Positions 53,935-62,777 of a DNA stretch of 64,000 bases are shown here, piece after piece; position 1 is the first letter of the stretch; every line of letters begins with the position of its first letter. This DNA comes from Burkholderia territorii. Lineage in GTDB: Bacteria; Pseudomonadota; Gammaproteobacteria; Burkholderiales; Burkholderiaceae. The notes below the pieces were generated by a model. It had not been told where the DNA came from and did no database searches. It saw only the letters and a program-made list of their open reading frames with translations. The DNA lies in the NCBI RefSeq assembly GCF_902833055.1, contig NZ_CADFEJ010000001.1, positions 806,001 to 870,000 of the forward strand, in the 5' to 3' direction. The position numbers were made by a program, and so were the translations under genes.

Positions 53935-55434
53935 TCACACCTGCGCAGCGGCCGCCGCGTCGCGTATCAATTGCCCGAGCATTTCGATCGCTGCTTCATG
54001 TGCCGAGTCGAACACCCGCGTGCAGGCAAGCCGGATATACGCGTCAAAGCGGTCGGAGTTCGAAAAGATCGCGCCTGGCGCAATCCTTACCCCGCGAGCC
54101 AGCGCGGCATCGAACAATGCTTCGGAACGCACGCCGTCCGGCAACGCGATCCAAAGCAGCATGCCGCCGGGCGGCCGGTTCATCCGCGTGCCGGCCGGAA
54201 AATGGCGCGCGATCGCATCGATCGTCACATCGCGCTGCACGCGCAACTGCTCGCGAAACCGGTGCAGGTGGCGATCGAACGCTCCCGAGCCGACGAATTC
54301 GGCCGCGACGGCCTGGAGCAACGCGGCGTTGTGCCGGCTGTGCGCGAACTTGAGCATCTTCACGCGCGCGTGCCAGCGGCCCGCGCTCATCCAGCCGAGC
54401 CGCATCCCGGGTGCCAGCACCTTGTTGAACGACGGGCAATAAATCACCGTGCCGTCACGATCCCATGCCTTTACGGGCTTCACCACGTGTGGCGCTTCCA
54501 CGAGCTCGCGATACGGTTCGTCCTCGATCACGGCCACGCCGTGGCGCGAGCAAAGCGCGACCAGCGCGGCCTTGCGCTCGTCGGGCATCACGCTGCCGAG
54601 CGGGTTCTGCAGATTCGGCACGACGACCACGGCCCGAATCTCCGGGTACGCGGTCAGCGCGACTTCGAGCGCTTCGATCGACAGCCCGGTCGTCGGGCTG
54701 GCCGGAATCTCGAGCGCACGCAGGCCGAGGCTTTCGAGCAGCTGGATCAAGCCGAAAAAGGCCGGCGATTCGATCGCGACCGTGTCGCCCGGGCGTGCCA
54801 CGGCGCGAAGCGCGAGATTCACGGCATCGACGCCGCCGCTCGTCGACATCACGTCGTCCGGCGATACGGTCACGCCGTACGACAGCGCGCGCTTTGCCAT
54901 CGTCTGCCGGAATTCGGGCGACCCGCCAACGGGCCCCGCGTCGGTCAGCAGCGTCGGCTTGCGCCGCAGCAACCGGATCGCCAGCGTCTGCAGGCGCTCG
55001 GACGGATACAGCGTCGCGAGCGCGGATGCGCCGCCGAGATTCAGCGCATCGGGCTTCGCGTTCGCGCGATCGATCACGCGCGATACGCGCTCATGCAGTC
55101 CCGCGAACGGCGGCTCGACGCTCAGCGGCGGCCCATCGCTTTCGGGCAGCGTATCGAGCGCGGCGGCCGCGCGCCGCCTGACGAAATAGCCGGAACGTGG
55201 CCTGGCTTCGCACCAGCCCGTATCCTCGAGCCGCCGAAATGCCTGGATCGCGGTCGACAAGCTCACGCCGTGTTGCGCCATGAAGGCACGTACGGACGGC
55301 ATCCGGTCGCCGGGCGACAGCGTACCCGCCGCGATGATGCGGCGATAGTGCTCGGCGAGTCGTTCGTACAGCGGCTCGCCGGCCATCGGCAAAGGTGTTC
55401 GGAACGAGTCCGTGATGAGCGTCATGCGGGTCAT
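53935..55434 (-). CDS. MocR-type GntR regulator with aminotransferase domain (PdxR-like)
   Basis: This 499-residue protein combines an N-terminal GntR winged helix (LYERLAEHYRRIIAAGTLSPG, then PSVRAFMAQHGVSLSTAIQAFRRLE) with a fold-type I aminotransferase domain. The PLP-binding Lys lies in SFNKVLAPGMRLGW, and NLQNPLGSVMPDERK and IEDEPYRELV are typical. Such regulators sense pyridoxal phosphate with an amino compound. A start at 55434 is chosen; ATG 55425 is also possible. It is divergent from the DUF2917 gene. Confidence 0.9.
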   Translation of the reverse strand: MTRMTLITDSFRTPLPMAGEPLYERLAEHYRRIIAAGTLSPGDRMPSVRAFMAQHGVSLSTAIQAFRRLEDTGWCEARPRSGYFVRRRAAAALDTLPESDGPPLSVEPPFAGLHERVSRVIDRANAKPDALNLGGASALATLYPSERLQTLAIRLLRRKPTLLTDAGPVGGSPEFRQTMAKRALSYGVTVSPDDVMSTSGGVDAVNLALRAVARPGDTVAIESPAFFGLIQLLESLGLRALEIPASPTTGLSIEALEVALTAYPEIRAVVVVPNLQNPLGSVMPDERKAALVALCSRHGVAVIEDEPYRELVEAPHVVKPVKAWDRDGTVIYCPSFNKVLAPGMRLGWMSAGRWHARVKMLKFAHSRHNAALLQAVAAEFVGSGAFDRHLHRFREQLRVQRDVTIDAIARHFPAGTRMNRPPGGMLLWIALPDGVRSEALFDAALARGVRIAPGAIFSNSDRFDAYIRLACTRVFDSAHEAAIEMLGQLIRDAAAAAQV

Positions 55435-55628
55435 CGTGCCCGCGCGCGCCGGCACACGCCAGATACAGATTCTCGGGAAACCCACCGATACAGACGATCA
55501 AAATCGTCGGCTGCACCGTAACAGATTCCCGTCCCCTGAATCTGTCCTGCCCGCGCGCATTTCCCTAACCTGATTGCACGCTGTTGCCCGGCCATCGCCG
55601 GGCCGCGCAACCGGAAAAAGGACTCGCC

Positions 55629-55979
55629 ATGCGGACGCAAGACATCCGGCTCGATGCCGGGCAAAGCCACTTTGCGTGGTTCGACAAGGGCAGCCAGGTC
55701 GTCGTGCTCGACGGCGCGCTGGCGGTCACGTTGCGTCATGGCGGGATAGACTGGCTGCCCGATACGCCGCATTACGTTCGCCGCGTGCTCGACGAAGGCG
55801 AGTGCCTGACGATCGAGACGGCCGGTCACATGACATTGTCCGCGGGCGGTGCCGGGCCGGTCGCCGCGCTCATCGCGGCGCCCGGAGCCCGGTCCGGCGT
55901 GTTCGCGATGTGGCGCACATGGCTGCACCGGGTAATCACGCCGCTACTCGGCGAGCGCCAGGTCCGCGAGCAGCCCTGA
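55629..55979 (+). CDS. DUF2917 domain protein
   Basis: This 116-residue protein matches the DUF2917 family, a small cupin-like beta-rich domain common in Burkholderia. Key stretches are GQSHFAWFDKGSQVVVLDGALAVT (in two strands), IDWLPDTPHYVRRVLDEGECLTIE and a Trp-rich tail AMWRTWLHRV. The function is unknown. It is divergently placed relative to the MocR-type regulator, a pairing that suggests regulation by it. Confidence 0.8.
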   Translation: MRTQDIRLDAGQSHFAWFDKGSQVVVLDGALAVTLRHGGIDWLPDTPHYVRRVLDEGECLTIETAGHMTLSAGGAGPVAALIAAPGARSGVFAMWRTWLHRVITPLLGERQVREQP

Positions 55980-56103
55980 CACGGCAGCCCGCGCCGTCGC
56001 CGCTGTCGTCACGTAATCGGCGTGTAATCACGCAGGCAACGAGCACGGTTTTGTCTCGGCGCGGGGGCGCGCCGACAATTTCAGCCGCAAGAACCACACG
56101 CAG

Positions 56104-56526
56104 CTACCGCCCCTGCCGCGCGCGCTCGATCCACTCGAACAACGCCATCCCGATCAGCATCGCTGCGACGAAAGCGATGCCCTTGATCGACCCGAACCCG
56201 ATCGACACGATCGCCGGCCCCGGGCAAAACCCGGCAAGCCCCCATCCGATGCCGAACACGGCGCTGCCGGCGACGAGGCGCACGGTAATCGTCCGCGCGG
56301 CCGGCCACTGGATCGGCAAGCCGAGCAACGACCGCGTCCGACGCTTCGCCCACGCAAACGCGAACACGGCAACGCCGATCGCGCCGGCCATCACGAACGC
56401 GAGCGACGGATCCCAGCGGCCTGCCAGATCGAGAAAGCCAATCACCTTCTGCGGATTGGCCATCCCCGACACGATGAGGCCGGCGCCGAACAGCAGCCCC
56501 GCCAGAAACGCGAATCCTGCCTGCAT
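56104..56526 (-). CDS. YeeE/YedE (TsuA-like) sulfur transport family protein, second half
   Basis: This 140-residue membrane protein is one of a split YeeE/YedE pair. Its hydrophobic segments include FLAGLLFGAGLIVSGMANPQKV, which has the family motif SGMxxPxKV, and WGLAGFCPGPAIVSIGFGS with the conserved Cys that handles thiosulfate or persulfide sulfur. It lies one base after its partner gene, and both follow a BigR-type repressor. Confidence 0.88.
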   Translation of the reverse strand: MQAGFAFLAGLLFGAGLIVSGMANPQKVIGFLDLAGRWDPSLAFVMAGAIGVAVFAFAWAKRRTRSLLGLPIQWPAARTITVRLVAGSAVFGIGWGLAGFCPGPAIVSIGFGSIKGIAFVAAMLIGMALFEWIERARQGR

Positions 56527-56527
56527 G

Positions 56528-56962
56528 TCAGCCTCCGATCATGTGCCGTCGCACGAATACGGTCGCAAATCCCGCGACCATGAATACCGACGTCGCGACG
56601 ATCGATCTCGCCGCACCGCGCGACAGCCCGCAGACGCCGTGACCGCTCGTGCATCCGCCCGCATAGCGCGTGCCGATCCCGACCAGCAGGCCGGCCGCCA
56701 GCAGCTCGCCCCAGCCCGCATCGACCTGCGGCGTCATGACGGCGCCGACGATACGCATCATCAGCGGCGCGGCAATCATCCCGCCGACGAATGCGGCACG
56801 CCAGCCGCGCTCGGCTGCGCCGGCCGTGAACAAGCCGCCGACGATGCCGCTGATCCCGGCGATCCGTCCGTTGAACGCCACGAGCCACGCGGCAGCGAGC
56901 CCGATCAGCACACCGCCTGCAAGCGACAGCCACGGTGTGAAATGAAGCACATCAACGTGCAT
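56528..56962 (-). CDS. YeeE/YedE (TsuA-like) sulfur transport family protein, first half
   Basis: This 144-residue membrane protein is the partner half of the transporter. It shows the opening LSLAGGVLIGLAAAWLVAFNGRIAGISGI and the Cys-containing motif GIGTRYAGGCTSGHGVCGLSRG characteristic of the family. Its start overlaps the repressor stop by 11 bases. The pair should import or export reduced sulfur compounds. Confidence 0.88.
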   Translation of the reverse strand: MHVDVLHFTPWLSLAGGVLIGLAAAWLVAFNGRIAGISGIVGGLFTAGAAERGWRAAFVGGMIAAPLMMRIVGAVMTPQVDAGWGELLAAGLLVGIGTRYAGGCTSGHGVCGLSRGAARSIVATSVFMVAGFATVFVRRHMIGG

Positions 56963-57302
56963 GGCGGGCCTCCTTCGCCGGCGCGCCGCAGAACTGTTCG
57001 TACAGCACGCCCATCACCGCGATCACGGCCGGGCTGTCGAGCGAATAGTGGATGTTCTTGCCTTCACGGCGCGTGCGGACCAATGCGTTGTCCCGCAACA
57101 CGCCGAGCTGCTGCGACAGCGTCGGCTGGCGGATATCCAGCCGCGTCTCCAGGTCGCTTACGCAGCGTTCGCCCTGCGACAGCTCGCACAGCAGCAGCAA
57201 CCGGTCAGGATTGGACAGCACCTTGAGCAGCGCGCATGCCGATTCGGCGGCAGCGCGCATCTGGTCGGGCTCGGGCAGCCTGGTAGAGGGGGCAGTGTTC
57301 AT
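56952..57302 (-). CDS. bigR: ArsR-family repressor, BigR/SqrR-like persulfide sensor
   Basis: This 116-residue winged-helix repressor has ALLKVLSNPDRLLLLCELSQGERCVSDLE and IRQPTLSQQLGVLRDNALVRTRREGKNIHYSL (both runs contain recognition elements of ArsR proteins). The two cysteines expected to form the persulfide switch are in GERCVSDL and YEQFCGAP. It overlaps the YeeE/YedE genes, as in BigR operons. The ATG at 57302 was chosen over a TTG at 57320. A palindrome upstream is its likely operator. Confidence 0.86.
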   Translation of the reverse strand: MNTAPSTRLPEPDQMRAAAESACALLKVLSNPDRLLLLCELSQGERCVSDLETRLDIRQPTLSQQLGVLRDNALVRTRREGKNIHYSLDSPAVIAVMGVLYEQFCGAPAKEARHAR

Positions 57303-57334
57303 GAGGGTGACGGCAAACAATTAACGAAACGATA

Positions 57335-57352
57335 TTATATATATCTATATAA
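57335..57352. promoter_or_regulatory. AT-rich palindrome, candidate BigR operator
   Basis: TTATATA (57335-57341) and TATATAA (57346-57352) are exact inverted copies around TATC, in an AT-rich island of an otherwise GC-rich region. It sits about 35-50 bases upstream of the repressor start. Confidence 0.6.
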
Positions 57353-57427
57353 CGTAGAGTCGTACTTTCGTTCGATGCCGTCAGATGATGGCGCCATCGA
57401 CAATGGCCGCACCCTGCCCCTTGCTCA

Positions 57428-58789
57428 CTACGCCTGCTCGCCGGCAATTGTCTCGGCTGCCGCCGTGCGCTTCGCACCCGCCCGCACCGCGCCGAGCACG
57501 AGGACCGCGATGCCGGCGATCACGCACGGCACCGCGACGAACGCGAACGCGGTCGACAACGGCAGCCCCGTCGCAAGCATCGCACCGCCCGCCATCGAGC
57601 CGACGACGGACCCGCCGCGGCCGATCCCGTTCGCCCAGCTCACGCCCGTGGTCCGGCATTCGGTCGGATAGAACGCCGCCGACAGCGCATTCACGCCGAC
57701 CTGCGAACCCGATACGCAGAAGCCGGCCGCGAACACGGCCATTGCCGCGCCCACCGGCGATGCGGCCAGCACCCCGATGGCCGCGACGAACACACCCGCC
57801 GCCGCATAGCTGCATGCAAGTACGCGCTGCGGATCGAAGCGGTCCATCAGCCAGCCGAGCACGATCGCGCCGAGCGTGCCGCCGACCTGGAACATCGCGG
57901 TCACGCGCGCGGCCGTCTGCAGCGTCGCGCCGGTCGTGCGCAACAACGTCGGCAGCCAGCTCGACAGCAGGTAGATGACGAGCAGGCTCATGAAGAAGGT
58001 CAGCCACAGCAACAGCGTGCCGCGCAGCAGGTCGGCAGCGAACAGCCGCCCGAGCGGCGACCCGGCCGGCTTGCCGCGCGGCGCGACGAACGACGCGTGC
58101 GCAAGATGCGGATCCGGTGCGATGCGCGCGAGCATCGCCGCGATCCGCTCGCGCGGCGCGCCGGTATTGACGAGGTAGCGCACCGACTCAGGCAGCCGCC
58201 ACGCGAGCATCGGCAGGAGCAGCAGCGGCGCGGCACCGCCGACGACGAGCACCGCGCGCCAGCCGTCGCGTTCGATCAGCGACGCGGCCGCGAGCCCGCC
58301 GAGGGCCGAGCCGATCGTGAAGCCGCAGAACATCGTCGTCACGAGCAACGAGCGCCGCCGCGCGGGGCAATACTCGGACGTCAGCGTGATCGCGTTCGGC
58401 ATCGCGCCGCCGAGCCCGAGGCCCGTCACGAAGCGCCATGCGATCAGTTCGGTCAAGCCGCCCGCACTCGCCGACGCCGCACTCGCGATACCGAAGCACG
58501 CGACACAGGCGAGCAGCAGGCGCTTGCGGCCGAACCGGTCGCCGAACGGCCCGAACGCGAGCGCGCCGGCCATCAGCCCGGCGAGTCCGGCGCCGAATAC
58601 CGGCGCGAGTTGCGCGGGCGACAGTCCCCATTCCGCGCGAATGACGGGGGCGATGAAGCCGATCGATGCCGTGTCGAAACCGTCGATCGCGACGATCAGG
58701 AAGCACAGCACGACGATCGCGACCTGAAACGGCGCGACGCGATGCCGGTCGATCCATTCGCTGACGTCGATGGACAGCGTATTGGCCAT
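57428..58789 (-). CDS. mhbT: MFS aromatic acid:H+ symporter (3-hydroxybenzoate transporter type)
   Basis: This 453-residue MFS carrier of the AAHS family shows the signature DGFDTASIGFIAPVIRAEWG in helix 1 and loop 1. GPFGDRFGRKRLLL is the conserved loop 2-3 motif and LTSEYCPARRRSLLVTTMFCG is in the second loop region. Twelve helices are visible. It is the last gene of the gentisate operon, 76 bases after the monooxygenase gene, and should bring 3-hydroxybenzoate or gentisate into the cell. Confidence 0.88.
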   Translation of the reverse strand: MANTLSIDVSEWIDRHRVAPFQVAIVVLCFLIVAIDGFDTASIGFIAPVIRAEWGLSPAQLAPVFGAGLAGLMAGALAFGPFGDRFGRKRLLLACVACFGIASAASASAGGLTELIAWRFVTGLGLGGAMPNAITLTSEYCPARRRSLLVTTMFCGFTIGSALGGLAAASLIERDGWRAVLVVGGAAPLLLLPMLAWRLPESVRYLVNTGAPRERIAAMLARIAPDPHLAHASFVAPRGKPAGSPLGRLFAADLLRGTLLLWLTFFMSLLVIYLLSSWLPTLLRTTGATLQTAARVTAMFQVGGTLGAIVLGWLMDRFDPQRVLACSYAAAGVFVAAIGVLAASPVGAAMAVFAAGFCVSGSQVGVNALSAAFYPTECRTTGVSWANGIGRGGSVVGSMAGGAMLATGLPLSTAFAFVAVPCVIAGIAVLVLGAVRAGAKRTAAAETIAGEQA

Positions 58790-58865
58790 GATGATGTCTC
58801 CTCCATGAAGGCGGTCGCGCGCGATGTCATTGGAATGCGCGCCGCCGGATTCGGGCTGAAGCGCG

Positions 58866-60074
58866 TCAGGCGACGGTCTTCAGGCAATCCTCCGCGCGCC
58901 AGCCGTGCAGCCAGTCCAGCGCGTCGTAGAACTGCGCCTGCGTGCGACCGATCCACAGCCCATTGCGCACCTGCCGCTCGACGCCCTTCGCGTGATAGAT
59001 CCGTCCCATCTCGCGCGCCGAATACAGCACGCGTGCGGTGCGCGGAATCCGCGCGCGTTCGTACAGCGCAAACGCGGCCTCGAAGTCGCCGTCGCGCTGC
59101 GCGACGGCCGCGCCGAGCGTCACCGCATCCTCGAGCGCCTGGCACGCGCCCTGCGCGATGTATTGCGTCATCGGATGCGCGGCGTCGCCGAGCACCGTCG
59201 CGCGGCCCGCGCTCCAGCGCTCGACCGGGTCGCGATCGGCGGTCGCCCAGCGCTTCCACGATGTCGGCCGATCGAGCATCTGCTTCGGCAGCGGGTGGAT
59301 GCCGTCGAAGTACGACAGCACTTCCTCCTTGCTGCCGTCGCGCACGCCCCAGGTTTCCTGCTCGCGGCTGTGGAAGGTGACGACCAGGTTGTATTGCCGT
59401 CCGCCGCGCAGCGGGTAGTGAACGAGATGGCAATGCGGGCCGGCCCACACGACCGGCGCATTGATCTGCAGATCCTTCGGCATGTTGTCGACGTCGACGA
59501 CCGCGCGGTACACGACGTGCCCCGTCACGCGATGCGCATCGCCGATCAGCGCCTGCCGGATCGCGGACTTCACGCCGTCGCAGCCGATCACCGCGTCGGC
59601 ACGATAACGCTCGCCGTGCTGATCGATCACGGTCACGCCGTTGCCGTCCTGCTCGAACCCGCACACCTGCGTGCTGGTCCGGAATTCGATCAGCGGATGA
59701 TCCTTCACGGCCTCGTAGATCGACAGGTGGATGTCCGCGCGATGGATCACCGCATACGGGTTGCCGAAGCGTTCGCGATACGCGGCGCCCGTATCGATGC
59801 ACGCGACTTCCCGCGCATCGAGCGCATCCATCAGTTGCAGCCGGTCGGTGAACACCGCGCGAGCACGTGCCGCCTCCCCGACGCCCAGCGCGTCGAGCGC
59901 ATTGAACGCATTCGCGGCGAGCTGGATGCCCGCGCCGATCTCGCCGATTTGCGCGGCTTGTTCGAGCAGCTTCACGCGAATGCCCTGGCGCGCGAGCGCC
60001 AGCGCCGTCGCGAGCCCGCCGATGCCGCCGCCGATCACGAGTACGCGTCGGCCCGCATTGTTTGTCTCGCCCAT
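58866..60074 (-). CDS. 3-hydroxybenzoate 6-monooxygenase
   Basis: This 402-residue FAD-dependent monooxygenase hydroxylates 3-hydroxybenzoate to gentisate. The FAD-binding motif GGGIGGLATALALARQG is at the N-terminus, the DG motif is CDGVKSAIRQ, and GRATVLGDAAHPMTQYIAQG holds the GD motif that binds the ribityl chain. GGAG lies upstream of the ATG at 60074. It is the fourth gene of the pathway operon, 19 bases after the isomerase. Confidence 0.92.
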   Translation of the reverse strand: MGETNNAGRRVLVIGGGIGGLATALALARQGIRVKLLEQAAQIGEIGAGIQLAANAFNALDALGVGEAARARAVFTDRLQLMDALDAREVACIDTGAAYRERFGNPYAVIHRADIHLSIYEAVKDHPLIEFRTSTQVCGFEQDGNGVTVIDQHGERYRADAVIGCDGVKSAIRQALIGDAHRVTGHVVYRAVVDVDNMPKDLQINAPVVWAGPHCHLVHYPLRGGRQYNLVVTFHSREQETWGVRDGSKEEVLSYFDGIHPLPKQMLDRPTSWKRWATADRDPVERWSAGRATVLGDAAHPMTQYIAQGACQALEDAVTLGAAVAQRDGDFEAAFALYERARIPRTARVLYSAREMGRIYHAKGVERQVRNGLWIGRTQAQFYDALDWLHGWRAEDCLKTVA

Positions 60075-60093
60075 GTCTGTCTCCTGCTTCGTG

Positions 60094-60735
60094 TTACGCG
60101 ACGTAGTCGGGTTGCCGCATCGGCTGCGCCGCGTCGAACGCCGGCTCGCGCCGCGCGTGTTCATGAACCGCGAGGCTGCGCGGATAGGCGCTCAGGTCGC
60201 AATCCATCCGCAGCGCGTTCGCGACCTGCGGCACGAGGCAGACGTCCGCGAGCGTCGGCGCATCGCCGAAACACCACGGGCCCGTGTCCGCGCGCGCGAG
60301 CAGGCGTTCGACGCCGGCCATGCCTTCCGCGATCCAGTGCCGGTACCAGGCCGTCTTCTGCTGCGGTGTGACCTGCAGTTCGCTGTCGAGATAGCGCAGC
60401 ACGCGCAAGTTGTTGACCGGATGGATGTCGCACGCGATCAGCGTCGCGAGTTCCAGCACGCGTGCGCGCTGCCGCGGCTCCAGCGGAATCAGCCGCGGTG
60501 CCGGATGAATCTGGTCGAGGTAGTCGATGATCGCCAGCGACTGCCCGAGACGGAAATCGCTGTCGACCAGCGCCGGCACCGACGCCGACGGGTTCACCCG
60601 CGCGACGTAGTCGGCCTCGCGGTGCTCGCCCGTGCGAATGTTTACGGGCAGCGTGTCGTACGACAGTCCTTTCAGCGCGAGCGCGATGCGCACCCGATAG
60701 GAGGTCGAACTGTTGAAGAAGCTATGCAGTTGCAC
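60094..60735 (-). CDS. nagL: maleylpyruvate isomerase (GST zeta class)
   Basis: This 213-residue glutathione-dependent isomerase turns maleylpyruvate into fumarylpyruvate. SSTSYRVRIALALKG at residues 9-23 is the zeta-class glutathione site, VPALVDSDFRLGQSLAIIDYL is the rest of the thioredoxin fold, and the C-terminal helical domain carries DAPTLADVCLVPQVANA. It fits between gentisate dioxygenase and fumarylpyruvate hydrolase functions. Confidence 0.92.
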   Translation of the reverse strand: MQLHSFFNSSTSYRVRIALALKGLSYDTLPVNIRTGEHREADYVARVNPSASVPALVDSDFRLGQSLAIIDYLDQIHPAPRLIPLEPRQRARVLELATLIACDIHPVNNLRVLRYLDSELQVTPQQKTAWYRHWIAEGMAGVERLLARADTGPWCFGDAPTLADVCLVPQVANALRMDCDLSAYPRSLAVHEHARREPAFDAAQPMRQPDYVA

Positions 60736-60769
60736 GATGTGGCCTTTCGATGAAATCGGGGAACGTGCG

Positions 60770-61468
60770 TCAGACCACGCGCACGGTGAGTTCGCCGAGA
60801 CGCTCGACGCCGACCTTCATCACGTCGCCCTTGACCACCGCGCCGACGCCTTCCGGCGTGCCGGTAAAGATCACGTCGCCCGGTTCCAGGCGGAAGAACT
60901 TCGACAGGTCGGCCACGGTTTCGGCGACCGACCAGATCAGGTGCGACACGTCGCTCTTCTGCTTCGTCGTGCCGTTGACCGTCAGCCACAGGCCGGCGTG
61001 CTCGAAGTGACCGACTTCGCTCGCGGGATGCACGGGGCCAATCGGCGCGGAACGATCGAACGCCTTGCCGATTTCCCACGGCCGGCCCATCTCGCGCATC
61101 TTCATCTGCAGGTCGCGGCGCGTCATGTCGAGTCCGACCGCGTACCCCCACACGTGCTCGAGCGCGCTTTCGAGCGGAATGTCCGAACCGCCCTTGCCGA
61201 TCACCGCGACCAGTTCGGCTTCGTAGTGGTAGTTCTGCGTCTGCGACGGATACGCGAGATCGAGCGTTTCGCCGTAGGCGACCGGCACGATCGAGTCGGC
61301 GGGCTTGCAGAAGAAGAACGGCGGTTCGCGATCGGGATCGAAGCCCATTTCGCGCGCATGGGCCGCGTAGTTGCGGCCGACGCAGTACACGCGGCGGACC
61401 GCGAAACGGGCGTCGCTGCCGGCGACGGGAAGCGCCACCGGCGCTTCGGGCGGGAAAACGTAAGTCAT
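60770..61468 (-). CDS. nagK: fumarylpyruvate hydrolase (FAH family)
   Basis: This 232-residue fumarylacetoacetase-family hydrolase splits fumarylpyruvate into fumarate and pyruvate. Metal-site motifs are NYHYEAELVAVIGKGG (Glu ligands) and YAVGLDMTRRDLQ (Asp), with YCVGRNYAAHAREMG at the start and FTGTPEGVGAV near the end. The ATG at 61468 is preferred to one at 61489 because GGAG lies eight bases upstream of it, while the earlier start is preceded by pyrimidines. Confidence 0.93.
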   Translation of the reverse strand: MTYVFPPEAPVALPVAGSDARFAVRRVYCVGRNYAAHAREMGFDPDREPPFFFCKPADSIVPVAYGETLDLAYPSQTQNYHYEAELVAVIGKGGSDIPLESALEHVWGYAVGLDMTRRDLQMKMREMGRPWEIGKAFDRSAPIGPVHPASEVGHFEHAGLWLTVNGTTKQKSDVSHLIWSVAETVADLSKFFRLEPGDVIFTGTPEGVGAVVKGDVMKVGVERLGELTVRVV

Positions 61469-61566
61469 GAACGGCTCCAGCGTAGACATGAAGGAAGGAA
61501 CGCGCGCCGCGTCGGCGGCGCATCGGACGAATCCGGGATATCGAAAAATCGCGCCGACCGGCGGCG

Positions 61567-62613
61567 TCACTCGCGCGCTTCGCGCAACAGGTTCAGCGCG
61601 GACAACACAGGCCGGTCGGAATAGCTGAACAACACGGAGTCGGACGAGGCCGCCAGCCGCACCGGCGCCCACGACGGCGCTACGAAGATGTCGTGCGGCT
61701 CGAATGCGAACGCATCGCCGCCGATGCGCGCGGTGCCGCTGCCTTCGACGACGCAGTAGATCGTCGCGTCGGTGCTGCGATACGTGCGGCCGTCGAAGCC
61801 GGCCGGCAGGAACTGCATGAAGGTCGCGATCGTCGGCATCGGCCAGCCGCCCGTCGCGGGATTCACGTAGCGCAGTTTCACGCCGTCCCACGCGTCGAGC
61901 TCGCCGTTGCGGTACAGCGCGTCGAGAGCCTCGCGGGTGCGCGCGTACGGATAGCTGAACACCGGCGACGTCGGGTCGCTCGCGCGATGGCGCACCGGCA
62001 CCATGTTGTGGCCGAAGCGCGCGAAGCTGTCGCCTTCCGCGCGGCTGACGGGCTGCTCGGCCTCCGGGTAATTCTCCGCGAAGCCCGCATCGAGGCTCCC
62101 GACGAGCGGAATGTCGAGCCCGTCGAGCCACACGACAGGCTCGCCGCCATCTTCCACCGACGGGTTGCCGTGGTCGTGCCACGCCCACGACGGCGTGATG
62201 ATGAAGTCGCCCGGATGCATCGTCGTGCGCTCGCCGTTCACCGCGGTCCAAGCACCCTTGCCCTCGACGATGAAGCGCAACGCCGACTGCGTATGCCGGT
62301 GGCTCGGCGCGATCTCGCCCGGCAGGATCAATTGCAAGCCGGCATACAGGCTCGGTGTCATGCTCGACTTGCCGGGCAGCCCCGGGTTCTCCAGCACCAG
62401 CACGCGGCGCACGGCCTCCTCCGCGCTGATCACGCCGCCGGCCTGCATCACGAGGTCGCGCACCTGCGCGTACTTCCAGATCGCGGCTTGCGCGGCCGGC
62501 TGCGGCGTCTTCGGCACGAGGTTGTGCAGCGACTCCCACAATGGCGCGAGGCGCTGTTCGGCGATCCGTGCGTAATAGTCGGCGCGGGACGTATCCGGGT
62601 GTCGGCTGGTCAT
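61567..62613 (-). CDS. gentisate 1,2-dioxygenase
   Basis: This 348-residue bicupin extradiol dioxygenase opens gentisate to maleylpyruvate with Fe(II). The iron-binding His residues are in [19 protein letters not shown] and the later SWAWHDHGN in the first cupin. The second cupin repeats the fold (from about residue 230: [18 protein letters not shown]). It is the first gene of the operon, next to the divergent regulator. Confidence 0.93.
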   Translation of the reverse strand: MTSRHPDTSRADYYARIAEQRLAPLWESLHNLVPKTPQPAAQAAIWKYAQVRDLVMQAGGVISAEEAVRRVLVLENPGLPGKSSMTPSLYAGLQLILPGEIAPSHRHTQSALRFIVEGKGAWTAVNGERTTMHPGDFIITPSWAWHDHGNPSVEDGGEPVVWLDGLDIPLVGSLDAGFAENYPEAEQPVSRAEGDSFARFGHNMVPVRHRASDPTSPVFSYPYARTREALDALYRNGELDAWDGVKLRYVNPATGGWPMPTIATFMQFLPAGFDGRTYRSTDATIYCVVEGSGTARIGGDAFAFEPHDIFVAPSWAPVRLAASSDSVLFSYSDRPVLSALNLLREARE

Positions 62614-62777
62614 GATGTCTCCTTGGGGCGGCCGATCGCGTTCGGCGCTGTGTCGGGTCGGGGACCGCGTGCTTCAGTCCGTTGGCCCATTTATATTCGA
62701 CGCAGACATACCCGGTAAAATGGCGAAATCATCTAATCCAGATTATTTTGGATATATCTCCCGACACGGAGCACACG
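62614..62777. promoter_or_regulatory. divergent promoter region of gentisate operon and LysR gene
   Basis: A 164-bp region between the gentisate dioxygenase gene and the LysR regulator gene. An inverted repeat ATCCA-N8-TGGAT at 62736-62753 in an AT-rich patch is a plausible regulator site. GGAG precedes the LysR start by eight bases. Confidence 0.5.

Noticed and set aside
53802..54353. Plus-strand ORF starting with ATGA overlap at the end of the SOS-box gene
   Set aside because: Almost all of it is antisense to the MocR-type gene and the product is low-complexity Arg/Pro/Ser. The overlap looks accidental.
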